From: Shimia sp.
Lineage (GTDB): Bacteria > Pseudomonadota > Alphaproteobacteria > Rhodobacterales > Rhodobacteraceae
Reading direction: 5' to 3'
DNA: 64,000 nt
Assembly (NCBI RefSeq): GCF_022448905.1
Contig: NZ_JAKVCW010000008.1
Span: 62,001 to 126,000 of the forward strand
Shown in pieces: positions 33,947-43,451 of the stretch (the stretch's first letter is position 1; each line of letters starts with the position of its first letter). The notes under the pieces are model-generated. The model was not told where the DNA came from. It saw only the letters and a program-made list of their open reading frames with translations, and made no database searches. The translations under genes were made by a program, and so were the position numbers.

Positions 33947-34812
33947 GGCACCGCCGACTCTGGCAGTGCAGAGGCCAAAGCCTTGTGCAACTCGGTAGGC
34001 TCAAACTCCGGCAGCAATTCCTCAAACCGAGCGCTATCCAATCGATGCGACGTGTTCCACAGGTAGCGCATTTCCAGCAGGTGCGGCGCCAGTTTCCACA
34101 CCGGCGAGGCCAATTGGATTGCCCACCACGCCATGGATTTGACCTTCAACGTGCGCCCTAGAACCTGCTCCAACGCCTGCGCCATATCGTTGCCGGTCAA
34201 CGTGTAGCCCGGAAACGGCACGTCCTCGAAACGGTTCAACTGATCCCGCTTCTCCGCCAGCATCACAGCCGCGCGGCAAAGATCCGGCAAATAGGCCCAA
34301 GCGTGATCCACATCGCGTTTGCCCGGATAGGTCAGCACACCCCGGCCAATCTTGGATGTCATGATCATGTCAAACCAATTGCCCGAGGCCTCTGTGTCGA
34401 TAAAATCCCCAGCGCGCAGAATGATCGTGCGCACCTCGCTAAAGCGATAGGCCCGCTCCATGTCACGCCGGATTTGGCCCAGCGGGTTCTCTGCCTGATG
34501 CGGGGTGGTCACGCCCCAGGGGCTGGGCGTTTGTGCGCCGTAAACATAGACGTTGCCCGGCACAATCACCGTGGCGTCCACCATTTTGGCGGCGGCAATC
34601 ACCTCATCGTGCAGTTTTGGCACCTGTGCGGCCCAATCAAAGTATTGCGGGTTCCAGGCGTTCACGATCACCTGCACCCCATGCACCGCCTCACGCAGCC
34701 GGTCTTTGCTGCGATCAAAGGGGCGCACATCCCACCCCGCCTTGGCAAAAGCCTGCGCTGCGTTGCGTCCAAACCGCCCGTTTGCGCCAAGTATCAAAAC
34801 CGTCTGTGCCAT
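33916..34812 (-). CDS. NAD(P)-dependent epimerase/SDR family protein
   Basis: A 298-residue extended short-chain dehydrogenase/NAD-dependent epimerase. Seen: the nucleotide-binding LILGANGRFGRNAAQAF, VIVNAWNPQ at the end of a strand, and VPGNVYVYG, where the usual Tyr-x3-Lys pattern is not obvious. It should be cytoplasmic. The start at 34812 has GGAGAGAG upstream; the frame is open 15 codons further without support. Divergent from a LysR-type gene 97 bases away, which is the likely regulator. Substrate unknown; related proteins handle nucleotide sugars or quinones. Confidence 0.8.
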   Translation of the reverse strand: MAQTVLILGANGRFGRNAAQAFAKAGWDVRPFDRSKDRLREAVHGVQVIVNAWNPQYFDWAAQVPKLHDEVIAAAKMVDATVIVPGNVYVYGAQTPSPWGVTTPHQAENPLGQIRRDMERAYRFSEVRTIILRAGDFIDTEASGNWFDMIMTSKIGRGVLTYPGKRDVDHAWAYLPDLCRAAVMLAEKRDQLNRFEDVPFPGYTLTGNDMAQALEQVLGRTLKVKSMAWWAIQLASPVWKLAPHLLEMRYLWNTSHRLDSARFEELLPEFEPTELHKALASALPESAVPQKAMSTQTI

Positions 34813-34909
34813 GATCTCTCTCCTGCTGTCTGGCGTCTTGACACCAACATGCGGCATTCGAAGACAGTTAGGTATTGGCGAAATTCGCAGCCGTGATATT
34901 CATAAATGA

Positions 34910-35806
34910 ATGGAAAAGGCACTCTCAAACCTCGACTGGTCGTTGATCCAGTCCTTTCTGGCTGTGGCGGAAACCGGCTCCCTGTCTGGCGCGGCGCGGC
35001 AGCTCAATGCCTCCCAACCCACGTTGGGACGCCATATCAAAACGCTCGAGGACACGCTGAAGGTTGAGGTCTTCCACCGCCACGCGCGGGGTTTTGAGTT
35101 GACCGAAACAGGACAGGCCTTACTCGCACCCGCGCAACGTATGGCCGCCGCCATGGCCGACCTGTCGCTGGCCGCCGCCGGTGGGGAAACCGACCTGGCC
35201 GGCACCGTGCGGATCTCGTCATCCATCTTCATGGCGCATCATGTCATGCCGAACATTCTGGCCGATCTGCGCCAGAAAGAACCGCAAATCCAGATTGAGC
35301 TGGTGCCGTCGGATCAATCGCAGAACCTGCTGTTTCGCGAGGCCGACATCGCTGTGCGCATGTACCGCCCCGAGCAGCTCGACATGATCACCAAACATCT
35401 GGGCGACATCACGCTGGGCATGTTCGCCGCCGAGAGCTACCTCGCCCGCAAAGGTCGCCCGTCCGGGGCCGAAGACCTGCCCCATCATGACATCGTTGGC
35501 TATGACGCCAATGACGACATCATCCGCGAAATGCGCCGCATGGGCATCCCCGCCAATCGGGATTGGTTTCCGGTGCGCTGTGACCATCAAACCACCTATT
35601 GGGAATTGGTGCGCGCGGGCTGTGGATTGGGGTTTTGTCAGCGCCACATTGCGCGGCAAACCCCGGGAATCGAAGAGATCAAAATCGACTTTCCAATCCC
35701 ACATTTGCCTGTCTGGCTCACCGCCCATGAAAGCCTGCGCCACACCCCGCGCATTTCCCGCGTCTGGACCCTGCTGGAGAGCGCATTAAAGCCCTTTGTT
35801 TCTTGA
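34910..35806 (+). CDS. LysR family transcriptional regulator
   Basis: A 298-residue LysR-type regulator. The N-terminal winged helix is clear (LSGAARQLNASQPTLGRHIKTLE), followed by a substrate-binding domain from about residue 90. Regulators of this type usually control the adjacent divergent gene, here the SDR gene at 33916-34812, in response to a small ligand. Starts at ATG 34910. No clear T-N11-A box could be singled out in the 97-base gap. Confidence 0.92.
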   Translation: MEKALSNLDWSLIQSFLAVAETGSLSGAARQLNASQPTLGRHIKTLEDTLKVEVFHRHARGFELTETGQALLAPAQRMAAAMADLSLAAAGGETDLAGTVRISSSIFMAHHVMPNILADLRQKEPQIQIELVPSDQSQNLLFREADIAVRMYRPEQLDMITKHLGDITLGMFAAESYLARKGRPSGAEDLPHHDIVGYDANDDIIREMRRMGIPANRDWFPVRCDHQTTYWELVRAGCGLGFCQRHIARQTPGIEEIKIDFPIPHLPVWLTAHESLRHTPRISRVWTLLESALKPFVS

Positions 35807-35864
35807 TCTTTCACGCGCCACTCGGTAACCCGTAGCGAACCTATTTGATCAAGGACGCACCGCA

Positions 35865-36968
35865 ATGAGCAACCCTTCGCTTCTCATCCTCGCCGGCGAC
35901 GGCATCGGCCCCGAAGTCATGGACCAGGTCCAGCGTATTATTGGCTGGTTTGGCGACAAGCGTGGCCTGAAATTTGACGTGAGCGAAGACCTTGTCGGCG
36001 GCGCGGCTTATGACAAACACGGCGTGCCGCTGCATGACGACACCATGGCCAAAGCGCAAGAAGTGGACGCGGTGCTGCTGGGCGCCGTAGGTGGGCCAAA
36101 ATACGACGATCTGGACTTCTCCGTGAAGCCAGAGCGCGGCCTGCTGCGCCTGCGCAAAGAGATGGACCTGTTTGCCAACCTGCGCCCGGCGCAGTGCTTT
36201 GACGCGCTGGCAGATTTCTCCTCACTGAAAACCGACATCGTGTCCGGTCTGGACATCATGATCGTGCGCGAACTGACCTCCGGCGTGTACTTTGGTGAAC
36301 CACGCGGCATCTTTGAAGAAGGCAACGAACGTGTTGGCATCAACACCCAGCGCTACACCGAATCCGAGATCGAGCGTGGCGCCCGCGCTGCGTTTGAGCT
36401 GGCGATGAAGCGCGACAAGCGTCTGTGCTCGATGGAAAAAGCCAACGTGATGGAAAGCGGCATCCTGTGGCGCGAAGTGGTCAACGAAGTGGCCAAACAC
36501 TACCCAGAGGTGGAAGTCTCCCACATGTACGCCGACAATGGCGCAATGCAGCTGGTGCGCGCACCCAAGCAGTTTGACGTGATCTACACCGACAACCTGT
36601 TTGGCGACATCCTCTCGGATTGTGCCGCGATGCTGACCGGCTCGCTTGGCATGCTGCCCTCCGCCTCCCTGGGTGCACCAATGGACAACGGCCGTCCAAA
36701 AGCGCTGTATGAGCCGGTACACGGCTCCGCGCCAGACATCGCAGGCGAAGGCAAAGCCAACCCATGTGCCTGTGTGCTCTCCTTCGCCATGGCGCTGCGC
36801 TACTCCTTCAACGAAGGCGCAGAAGCAGACCGTCTGGAAGCGGCTGTGGAGAAAGTGCTGGCAGATGGCGTGCGCACAGGCGACCTGATGCAAGCAGACG
36901 GCGGCACCCCGGTGTCCACCTCCGAGATGGGCGACGCCCTGCTGGCCGCGCTGGACGCAAGCCTCTAA
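35865..36968 (+). CDS. leuB: 3-isopropylmalate dehydrogenase LeuB
   Basis: The 367-residue NAD-dependent 3-isopropylmalate dehydrogenase of leucine synthesis. Family marks: [47 protein letters not shown] (split by one residue check), [40 protein letters not shown] and [18 protein letters not shown]. The ATG has AAGGA eight bases upstream. It is transcribed alone and followed by a terminator. leuC and leuD lie about 6.5 kb upstream on the same strand. Confidence 0.97.
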   Translation: MSNPSLLILAGDGIGPEVMDQVQRIIGWFGDKRGLKFDVSEDLVGGAAYDKHGVPLHDDTMAKAQEVDAVLLGAVGGPKYDDLDFSVKPERGLLRLRKEMDLFANLRPAQCFDALADFSSLKTDIVSGLDIMIVRELTSGVYFGEPRGIFEEGNERVGINTQRYTESEIERGARAAFELAMKRDKRLCSMEKANVMESGILWREVVNEVAKHYPEVEVSHMYADNGAMQLVRAPKQFDVIYTDNLFGDILSDCAAMLTGSLGMLPSASLGAPMDNGRPKALYEPVHGSAPDIAGEGKANPCACVLSFAMALRYSFNEGAEADRLEAAVEKVLADGVRTGDLMQADGGTPVSTSEMGDALLAALDASL

Positions 36969-36995
36969 GCACAGGCCACAGCTTGAGAAATTGCG

Positions 36996-37025
36996 AAGGC
37001 GTCCTTAGGGGCGCCTTTACCTTTT
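36996..37025 (+). terminator. rho-independent terminator after leuB
   Basis: AAGGCGTCC, loop TTA, GGGGCGCCTT followed by TACCTTTTT. A stem of about nine pairs and a T-tract, 28 bases past the leuB stop. Confidence 0.8.
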
Positions 37026-37093
37026 TGGCAATTTGTTTTCCGCGGGCTTCTGCAAGCTGCTACCACTAAGGCAGGCAAGTTTTGGAGGTCGAC

Positions 37094-37732
37094 ATGAAGC
37101 ATGTCCTCGGGGGCGCCCTCACGCTGGTTCTAAGTACCGCCGCCACAGCAGAAACCTTCAAGGCGGACGTCTGGGCCGACAATTGGTTTGCCCTCTATGC
37201 GAACGGATCCTTGGTGGGACAGGACCGCATCTCCATTGCCACGGAACGCTCGTTTAACGCCGAGAGCTTCACCTTCCGCGCCGAACGACCGTTTATGCTG
37301 GCGCTGATGGCGAAAGACTTCAAAGAGAACGACACCGGGTTGGAATACATCGGCACCAACCGCCAACAAATGGGTGATGGCGGCGTGATCCTACAAATCA
37401 AAGATGCCGCCGGGGACATCGTGGCCGTGTCTGACAAAGACTGGCGCTGTAAGGTGATCCATGAGGCACCGCTCAACAAATCCTGCACCAAGGAGCGCAA
37501 CCCGCGCGTGGGCGAAGGGCCGTGTGGGTTTGAAGCAAGCAAGCCGCCGCGCGGCTGGACTGCCGAGTATTTTGACGATTCAGATTGGCCTCGGGCGACG
37601 GAGTACAAGAAACGTCAGGTGCGGCCGAAAGACGGCTACAACGATATCAAATGGGACCGGCGGGCGGAGTTCATCTGGGGGCCGGATCTGGAAACCAACA
37701 ACACGATGATTTGTCGGTTGCTGATCCGCTAG
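37094..37732 (+). CDS. exported protein of unknown function, galactose-binding-like
   Basis: A 212-residue protein with a signal peptide (HVLGGALTLVLSTAATA). The mature part begins with ADVWADNWFALYANGSLVG, the kind of start seen in galactose-binding-like (jelly-roll) domains of exported proteins, and contains three or four Cys that could form disulfides in the periplasm. Start at ATG 37094 with GGAGG six bases upstream. Single gene after the leuB terminator, convergent with the lipoprotein gene (four-base overlap of stops). No enzymatic motif seen. Confidence 0.7.
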   Translation: MKHVLGGALTLVLSTAATAETFKADVWADNWFALYANGSLVGQDRISIATERSFNAESFTFRAERPFMLALMAKDFKENDTGLEYIGTNRQQMGDGGVILQIKDAAGDIVAVSDKDWRCKVIHEAPLNKSCTKERNPRVGEGPCGFEASKPPRGWTAEYFDDSDWPRATEYKKRQVRPKDGYNDIKWDRRAEFIWGPDLETNNTMICRLLIR

Positions 37733-38391
37733 CGCAGCGCCGGGCGCGGGTTGCGTTGGCCGTGGCTGTAGATGGTTTTCACGCTCCATTCCACGGCGCG
37801 ACGCATGGTTTTGCCCAAGGCATCATCAAACGCCACCACCACATCAGACATCTCTTCGCTGGGCGACATGATGACTTTCTCAAAGGACTTTGACCCAATG
37901 ATGTGATCGTCATAGGCGTCCACAATCTTGAGGTTCATGCGCACATGCACTTCCAGCGCATTGCTTTCGGTTTCCACCGCCGGAATGCGCGCCTGAAACT
38001 CGCGCAGGTCTGACACAATCAGGAAGTCCGGACGCAGCGCCACGGAGGAACGGCCCACGGCGGCCACCTTACCGCTGTTTTCAAAGCTCTCGATCAGCAA
38101 CGTCTGCACAATCACCGGCGCGCGATCGACCCAACGCGCCACGGGCAGATATTCAAACTGATAGGGCGTCGGCTGCACCGCGATCTGGTCGGTGTCCACA
38201 GCGGCATGGGCCGTGGGCTCCTCGATCACAATCTGATGGCTGAGACGGGGCAGGCCCGACGAAAACGTGCTTTTGGGCGTCAGCGTATAGAGATCCGTCG
38301 GCGAGGCCGCGCGGTTCAACGTGCCCAACCCGCCGCAGCCCGAGAGCGCCAGCGCGCCCACCAATACCGTTGCCCATCCCCATCGAGTCAT
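37729..38391 (-). CDS. ABC-type transport auxiliary lipoprotein of the MCE system
   Basis: A 220-residue lipoprotein with a lipobox, LALSGC, near residue 19. It belongs to the ABC-type transport auxiliary lipoprotein group (PqiC-like), which sits in the outer membrane and docks the MCE needle. Seen: SPTDLYTLTPKSTF, LLIESFENSGKVAAVGR and the C-terminal VVAFDDALGKTMRRAVEW. It overlaps the end of the MCE gene by four bases and is the last gene of the four-gene operon starting at 42460. Confidence 0.82.
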   Translation of the reverse strand: MTRWGWATVLVGALALSGCGGLGTLNRAASPTDLYTLTPKSTFSSGLPRLSHQIVIEEPTAHAAVDTDQIAVQPTPYQFEYLPVARWVDRAPVIVQTLLIESFENSGKVAAVGRSSVALRPDFLIVSDLREFQARIPAVETESNALEVHVRMNLKIVDAYDDHIIGSKSFEKVIMSPSEEMSDVVVAFDDALGKTMRRAVEWSVKTIYSHGQRNPRPALR

Positions 38392-40502
38392 CGGCTAAAC
38401 TCCGATCCTTGCGTGCCGAGAAGAAACCGTGCCGGATCGCGTTTGATCCGGGCCACCAGCCGGTCAAGGTTGCCAACCAGATAGCGGGATTCTTCCACAA
38501 ATTTAACAGTTTGCGGCAAGCCCAACCGCAGGAATTCCGACACCTGCCGCTCGTTGCGTTGCACAATCTCATTCACCGTGCCGAGCAAATCAGATGCGGA
38601 TTGCGAGGCGGCCAGCACCTCGTCCGACGCCTTGCTGATGTCATCAGAGACACCTGTAACCGTTCCGGATACCGCCGCCACTGCACCGCTGATGTCGGTC
38701 ATAATCTGGTCCACATCCTCATCAAGAATCTGGTTCACCCCGCTGAACGTGTCGCCCGCCGTGGCCAGCGTATCGTCGGCGGTTTCCATCGCCTGATAGA
38801 TCGCCTCCAGGGTGCGATTTGAGCGCTCAAACGTGTCGATCGCTGTCGTCAACGCTTCGCTGGCCTGTGGGGACAGCGTGGCCAATTGGCCGGTGGCGTC
38901 CACGGCCAGCGTGTCGATGCTGGCGATCATGGTATTGGCGGCTTGTGCGGCTTCAGAGATGTTTTCCACCACCTCCGGCAGGCGCTCATCCACGGTCACG
39001 CGGATGGCATCCAAGGCGCTGCGCGCGCTGGCCGCGGCTTCGCGGGCATCCTCGACCATCTCGGTTGCGCCGCCACGCACCAACGTGTTCACCGCATCCG
39101 CCGTGTCATCCAACGACCGCAGCATTTCATCCGACAGCTCCAAAGCCTCGTTGAAATTCGCAAGCGTGCTACGTGCCTCCACCAAGCGCGCCGTGGCGGT
39201 TTCCAACATCAGCGCGCCTTGGTCTGTGATCTCCTCCACGCCGGTCTCAATCGCCACCAGCGTCTCGTTGGTCTGATCAATCAAAGGCGAGACTTTGGTG
39301 GTCGCGATGTCGCGCACCGTGGTCAGCGCCGCTGTGGCTTCATCCGCCAACGGCTGCAGATCGGTGTTCATCACTGTGGTGGCCGTATCCGAGGCCACCC
39401 GCACCGAATTGAGCGTGTCGGTCGCCGCATTGGTGGCGGTTTCAAAGGCCGATATGGCGGTCTGGGTCTGCTCCACACGGGCCTGCACGCTGGTGCCGAC
39501 CTCCTCATACCGCGCCATCAGGCTCGACGCATCGGTGCCGACCTTTGCGATCTGGGTTTCCATCACTTCCGCCGTGTCTTGCACCTGTTGCACCAAGGCG
39601 GGCAGGCGCTCATCAATCAAAGCCTGCGCCGATTGCATCGCGGAAATCGCCGAGGGTTCTAGCACCTCCACCACATTCTCCAGCGCAGCCGCCGCATCTG
39701 CGCCGCGTTGAATAAAGTCTTTGAGGTCTTCTTTCATCAGGCTATCCGCTGTGGCAAAGGCGCTTTCCGCATTGTCCAACGTGCCTTTGGTGCGCTCAGC
39801 CGCCTCCTTGATGGAGCCCAGCGCGCCGGTGGCCTCGACCAACGTTTCTTCGGCGGTGTCCGACAGGGCCTCCAAACGCGTGGTGAAGGCGGCGATTTCA
39901 CGTGCCGCGCTGCCGACATCTTCGGACAGCTCTTCAAACTCCGCCAAGGTGCGGTCCAAACGGCCCGAGGCGCTGGCCAGATTGCCCAAGAGTTCATTCA
40001 CCGCAGCGGTGTTTTCTTCGCTCACCACGCCTTGCAGGTTTTCCAGCAGGCCAATCGCCTTTTCCATCAGCTCCGGCGCGCCTTGGATCACAGACTGAAG
40101 CGCGCTTGGCTCGGTTGGGATTTCGCCAAATTGCTCCAACGCCGCCGCACCCGCCGTGCCGCCAGACAGCGCCACAAAGCTCACGCCGGTGACACCCTGC
40201 CCTTGCAGCTTGGCAATAGTGTCGGTCTTCACCGGCGTGTCTGCCCCCACCTCAATGCGCACCCGCACCAGTGAGGGGTTCTCCTCGTCCAGCTCCAGCA
40301 TCACAACCTGCCCCACCGGCAGGCCGTTGTAGCGCACGCCACCCGCCATCCCGAGGCCGGAGACGTTGTCAAACAGCACGTCGTAATAGGCGTATTGCTT
40401 TTCCAGATCGATCTTGGCGAGCCACAGCACAAACAGGAACGAGCCGATCAGGCCGACCAGCGCGAACACCCCAATCAGGAGGTAGTTTGCCCGTGTCTCC
40501 AT
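38388..40502 (-). CDS. MlaD/MCE family protein with very long helical tail
   Basis: A 704-residue MCE protein. One membrane helix (residues about 8-29) is followed by a single MCE domain (about 38-118; YYDVLFDNVSGLGMAGGVRYNG and VGQVVML). The remaining about 580 residues are Ala/Thr/Glu-rich, almost all helical, with many repeats of similar heptads. MCE rings carry lipids between the inner and outer membrane; a long tail could form the tunnel across the periplasm. Most MlaD proteins are near 180 residues, so this one is unusually long; it recalls the needle-forming Mce proteins of actinobacteria. Follows the ATPase gene by three bases. Confidence 0.85.
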   Translation of the reverse strand: METRANYLLIGVFALVGLIGSFLFVLWLAKIDLEKQYAYYDVLFDNVSGLGMAGGVRYNGLPVGQVVMLELDEENPSLVRVRIEVGADTPVKTDTIAKLQGQGVTGVSFVALSGGTAGAAALEQFGEIPTEPSALQSVIQGAPELMEKAIGLLENLQGVVSEENTAAVNELLGNLASASGRLDRTLAEFEELSEDVGSAAREIAAFTTRLEALSDTAEETLVEATGALGSIKEAAERTKGTLDNAESAFATADSLMKEDLKDFIQRGADAAAALENVVEVLEPSAISAMQSAQALIDERLPALVQQVQDTAEVMETQIAKVGTDASSLMARYEEVGTSVQARVEQTQTAISAFETATNAATDTLNSVRVASDTATTVMNTDLQPLADEATAALTTVRDIATTKVSPLIDQTNETLVAIETGVEEITDQGALMLETATARLVEARSTLANFNEALELSDEMLRSLDDTADAVNTLVRGGATEMVEDAREAAASARSALDAIRVTVDERLPEVVENISEAAQAANTMIASIDTLAVDATGQLATLSPQASEALTTAIDTFERSNRTLEAIYQAMETADDTLATAGDTFSGVNQILDEDVDQIMTDISGAVAAVSGTVTGVSDDISKASDEVLAASQSASDLLGTVNEIVQRNERQVSEFLRLGLPQTVKFVEESRYLVGNLDRLVARIKRDPARFLLGTQGSEFSR

Positions 40503-40505
40503 GCC

Positions 40506-41309
40506 CTATGCGCCCCCGGTTTCGGTGTCGATGCCTTTGACCTGCGCGGCCCGCGCACGTGGGCCGGTGAAATACTCCTGCACCCACGGATGATCGACAT
40601 CCGTCATTGTTTCTATTGGACCTTCTACCAGAACTCGCTTCTCGGCAAGCACCGCAATGCGATCACAAATCGCGTAGAGACTGTCCAGATCATGTGTGAC
40701 CATAAAGACGGTGATGCCCAGACTGCGCTGCAACTCGCCAATCAGGTCGTCATAGGCCGCCGCCCCGACGGGATCGAGGCCCGCTGTGGGCTCGTCCAGA
40801 AACACAATCTGCGGGTCGAGCGCGAGCGCCCGTGCCAAGGCTGCCCGTTTGCGCATCCCGCCCGACAGCTCGCTGGGCAGCTTGTCACAGGCGAGCTGCG
40901 GCAGCCCCACAAGGCTGATCTTGAGCGCGCCGAGTTCCTTCATCAAATTGGTCGACAGCTTCAGATGCTCGCGCATTGGCGCCATCACGTTCTGCAACAC
41001 CGTGAGCGAGGAAAACAGCGCGCCGTCCTGAAAGGCCACACCCCAGCGGGTTTCGACCTTGCGCCGTTCCTCTTCCGGCGCGGTGAGCACATTGGTGCCC
41101 AGCACCTCAATGGTACCTGCTGCCGGTTTGTTCAGGCCAACAATGGTGCGCAGCAGCACCGATTTGCCGGTGCCAGACCCGCCCACAATGCCCAGTACCT
41201 CGCCGCGCCACACGTCCAGATCGAGATTGTCATGCACCACCTGTGGCCCAAACTGGTTGCGCAATCCGCGGACCTTGATGATGGCGTCACGCTCTGGGAT
41301 ATCGCTCAT
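40506..41309 (-). CDS. ABC transporter ATPase of the MCE lipid system
   Basis: A 267-residue MlaF-type ATPase. Walker A is GGSGTGKSVLL, the signature is LSGGMRKRAALARAL, Walker B is IVFLDEPTAGLDPVG and the switch His is in VTHDLDSL. Powers lipid movement with the permease encoded upstream. Start at ATG 41309, with GGGGTGTGAGC in front; the frame to 41447 overlaps the permease and is not supported. Confidence 0.92.
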   Translation of the reverse strand: MSDIPERDAIIKVRGLRNQFGPQVVHDNLDLDVWRGEVLGIVGGSGTGKSVLLRTIVGLNKPAAGTIEVLGTNVLTAPEEERRKVETRWGVAFQDGALFSSLTVLQNVMAPMREHLKLSTNLMKELGALKISLVGLPQLACDKLPSELSGGMRKRAALARALALDPQIVFLDEPTAGLDPVGAAAYDDLIGELQRSLGITVFMVTHDLDSLYAICDRIAVLAEKRVLVEGPIETMTDVDHPWVQEYFTGPRARAAQVKGIDTETGGA

Positions 41310-41311
41310 GC

Positions 41312-42460
41312 TCACACCCCCAACTGCGCAAAGAAGATCGAGAACAGCGCGTCGAGCGCAATCACCAGAAAGATGCCCTGCACCACGCTGGAGGTGGTGC
41401 GTTGGCCGACGCTGGTGGAGCTGCCTTTCACCTGGAAGGCCTGCCAACAGGCCACCACCCCAATCACCAGCGCAAAGAACGGCGCTTTCACCATGCCCAC
41501 CAGCAGGTGTTTCACGGCAATGTTGTCATGCAGGCGGGTGAGGAACATGCCGGGGTTCACATCCAAGCTCACCCAGCTCATCAGCGCGCCGCCAAAGAGG
41601 CCAAACAGATTGGCGATGAACCCCAAAAGCGGCAACATGATCAACAGTGCCAGCACCCGTGGCACCACCAGCACCCGCACCGGATCAAGGCCCAGGGTCT
41701 GCATGGCGTCGATTTCCTGCTGCACCTTCATCGACCCGACCGAGGCCGTAAAGGCAGAACCGGAACGACCGGCCACAATGATCGCAGTCAGCAGGATGCC
41801 CAGCTCGCGCAGCACCGAGATGCCGATCAGTTCGACCACAAACACCTCTGCGCCAAACTGCTGCAACTGGCTGGCCCCCTGAAAGCCCAGCACCACGCCG
41901 ATCAAGAAGCCCATCAGCGCCACAATCGGCACCGCGTTGAAGCCGACGTCCTGCATATGCGTGAACAGGCTCGCCCAGCGAACTTTGTGCGGACGGACAA
42001 TCACATCCGCCAACCCGGCGAGCGTTTGCCCGAGAAAACTCACCAGTGACAGCGCGTCATCCCAACCGGACACCAGCTTGCGGCCAATATCCGCCACCCA
42101 TTCCCAGCGTCCGTGTTCCGGCAGCTCATGGGGTGTCTCTTCCGGCGTGGCGGTGGCCACTGTTTCGATCAATGCAAGATGATCCGCCGCGCCAGTGATC
42201 TGCACCTCGGCGCCCTGTGTCTGCAGACGCGCACGCAGTTGAGAGACCAGCCAAGCCCCCCCTGTGTCAAAGGCGGTGAGCGGGGAGAGGTCTATGTCGA
42301 CGTGCGTCTCAGTTGGCGCAGCCTGTGCGAACGGCGCTTCCATGTCGGCGAGAAACTCGGTCAGCAAAGCACCTGACAGGCGGACAGTGGCGCGCCCATC
42401 CTGGGCCGCAACCTGCAGGTCTGGCGCCGCCAAAACGCTCATGCGCGGCGCACTCCGCAT
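41312..42460 (-). CDS. MlaE-type permease with N-terminal STAS domain
   Basis: A 382-residue permease. Residues about 8-108 look like a STAS domain (VRLSGALLTEFL, HVDIDLSPLTAFDTGGAWLV); the rest is an MlaE permease with five or six helices (VALMGFLIGVVLGFQGASQLQ, ELGILLTAIIVAGRSGSAF and DPVRVLVVPRVLALLIMLPLL). In the Mla system STAS is a separate protein, MlaB; here the two are fused. First gene of the operon. Start could be ATG 42460 or ATG 42442. Confidence 0.9.
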   Translation of the reverse strand: MRSAPRMSVLAAPDLQVAAQDGRATVRLSGALLTEFLADMEAPFAQAAPTETHVDIDLSPLTAFDTGGAWLVSQLRARLQTQGAEVQITGAADHLALIETVATATPEETPHELPEHGRWEWVADIGRKLVSGWDDALSLVSFLGQTLAGLADVIVRPHKVRWASLFTHMQDVGFNAVPIVALMGFLIGVVLGFQGASQLQQFGAEVFVVELIGISVLRELGILLTAIIVAGRSGSAFTASVGSMKVQQEIDAMQTLGLDPVRVLVVPRVLALLIMLPLLGFIANLFGLFGGALMSWVSLDVNPGMFLTRLHDNIAVKHLLVGMVKAPFFALVIGVVACWQAFQVKGSSTSVGQRTTSSVVQGIFLVIALDALFSIFFAQLGV

Positions 42461-42529
42461 TCCATAGTGTCCGTCAAACCCCGGATCATCCTGCCCTAAT
42501 TCTGTTACCTCAAACCGTTTCGAAAAAGC

Positions 42530-43318
42530 CTAGCCCAGCGCCACCTGCCGCTCAAGCTCTGCCACCTCTGGCCACTCCAGCCGGGTCAGCGCCTGCATCA
42601 CCAGCCGCTGCGCCCGTGCGCCGGGCCAATCAGACGGCAGAACCGCATCTTGAACAGCGCCATGGCGCAGCCGCAACCGCCGCCAGTGGTGCAAGATCAC
42701 CAGCCGCAGCGCGGTACGCTCCAATGTGCCTTCCGGCGTGCTATGCGCAAGCACACGCCCGACCGCCTCTGACAGCGCATCATATTCCGTCGCCAGCTCG
42801 TGCGGGACCAAAGCAGTGACCGCCCACTCCGGCACACGCTCCGGCGTGAACTTGCTCAGCAAAACCTCCTCACTCGGACGCACGGTCCCGGTCCCCAGCG
42901 CACTGCGTGCTGACAAAGCAACCGCGTGGGTCGGCAAAAGCTCCAGAAACTCTGCTGCCGTCAAATTCGGGCCACCTACCGCCAACCAGACCGCCTCCGC
43001 CGTATCTGCTGTGCCATAAATCTGCCCGCGCACTGCTTCGGTCTCGGCCCAGCCTTTGGCCGTCAATTGATGCGCCGACAACCGCCCGCGCTTCTCCGAG
43101 GTGATCCAACCATCCCGGCGCAACCGGTGTACCGCCACGCGCAACGCCTGATTGTTGATCCCGAGCCGACTTACCAATGCATCTAACACCGGCCCGGACA
43201 GCCAGGCCTCTTCGCTTTGCAGCAGGTCGCCCAGAATGGTGACCACAACCGACCAGACTTTGATCGGGCCACAGGCGGCGACGGCATTGATATCTTCTTG
43301 CAGATCAACAGTTTGCAT
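42530..43318 (-). CDS. PaaX family transcriptional regulator
   Basis: A 262-residue regulator of the PaaX family (GntR-like winged helix plus a long C-terminal effector domain). Seen: KVWSVVVTILGDLL, SGPVLDALVSRLGINNQALR and VHRLRRDGWITSEKRGRLSAH (split at 20). PaaX proteins repress catabolic operons and are released by a CoA-ester. It is divergent from the acyl-CoA carboxylase operon, and an inverted repeat lies in the gap (43363-43383), so it probably controls that operon. The inducer is unknown. Confidence 0.85.
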   Translation of the reverse strand: MQTVDLQEDINAVAACGPIKVWSVVVTILGDLLQSEEAWLSGPVLDALVSRLGINNQALRVAVHRLRRDGWITSEKRGRLSAHQLTAKGWAETEAVRGQIYGTADTAEAVWLAVGGPNLTAAEFLELLPTHAVALSARSALGTGTVRPSEEVLLSKFTPERVPEWAVTALVPHELATEYDALSEAVGRVLAHSTPEGTLERTALRLVILHHWRRLRLRHGAVQDAVLPSDWPGARAQRLVMQALTRLEWPEVAELERQVALG

Positions 43319-43362
43319 GGGCCAATTCTACGCCGCCCAAGCCTCAACAACAAGCTTTGGCC

Positions 43363-43383
43363 GCAGCGTCACAATCACGCTGC
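43363..43383. promoter_or_regulatory. candidate PaaX-type operator
   Basis: GCAGCGT, seven bases, ACGCTGC: a perfect 7-bp inverted repeat in the 133-base gap between the PaaX-type gene and the carboxylase gene. Its symmetry and place between divergent genes make it a likely binding site of the adjacent regulator. It differs from the phenylacetate PaaX box, as expected for a regulator with another target. Confidence 0.4.
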
Positions 43384-43451
43384 CTTGATGCGCCCGCGCC
43401 GGCGGCTCAGAGTGATCTCAATATCGGGACCGCTCAGGAGGAGGAGCCCCC

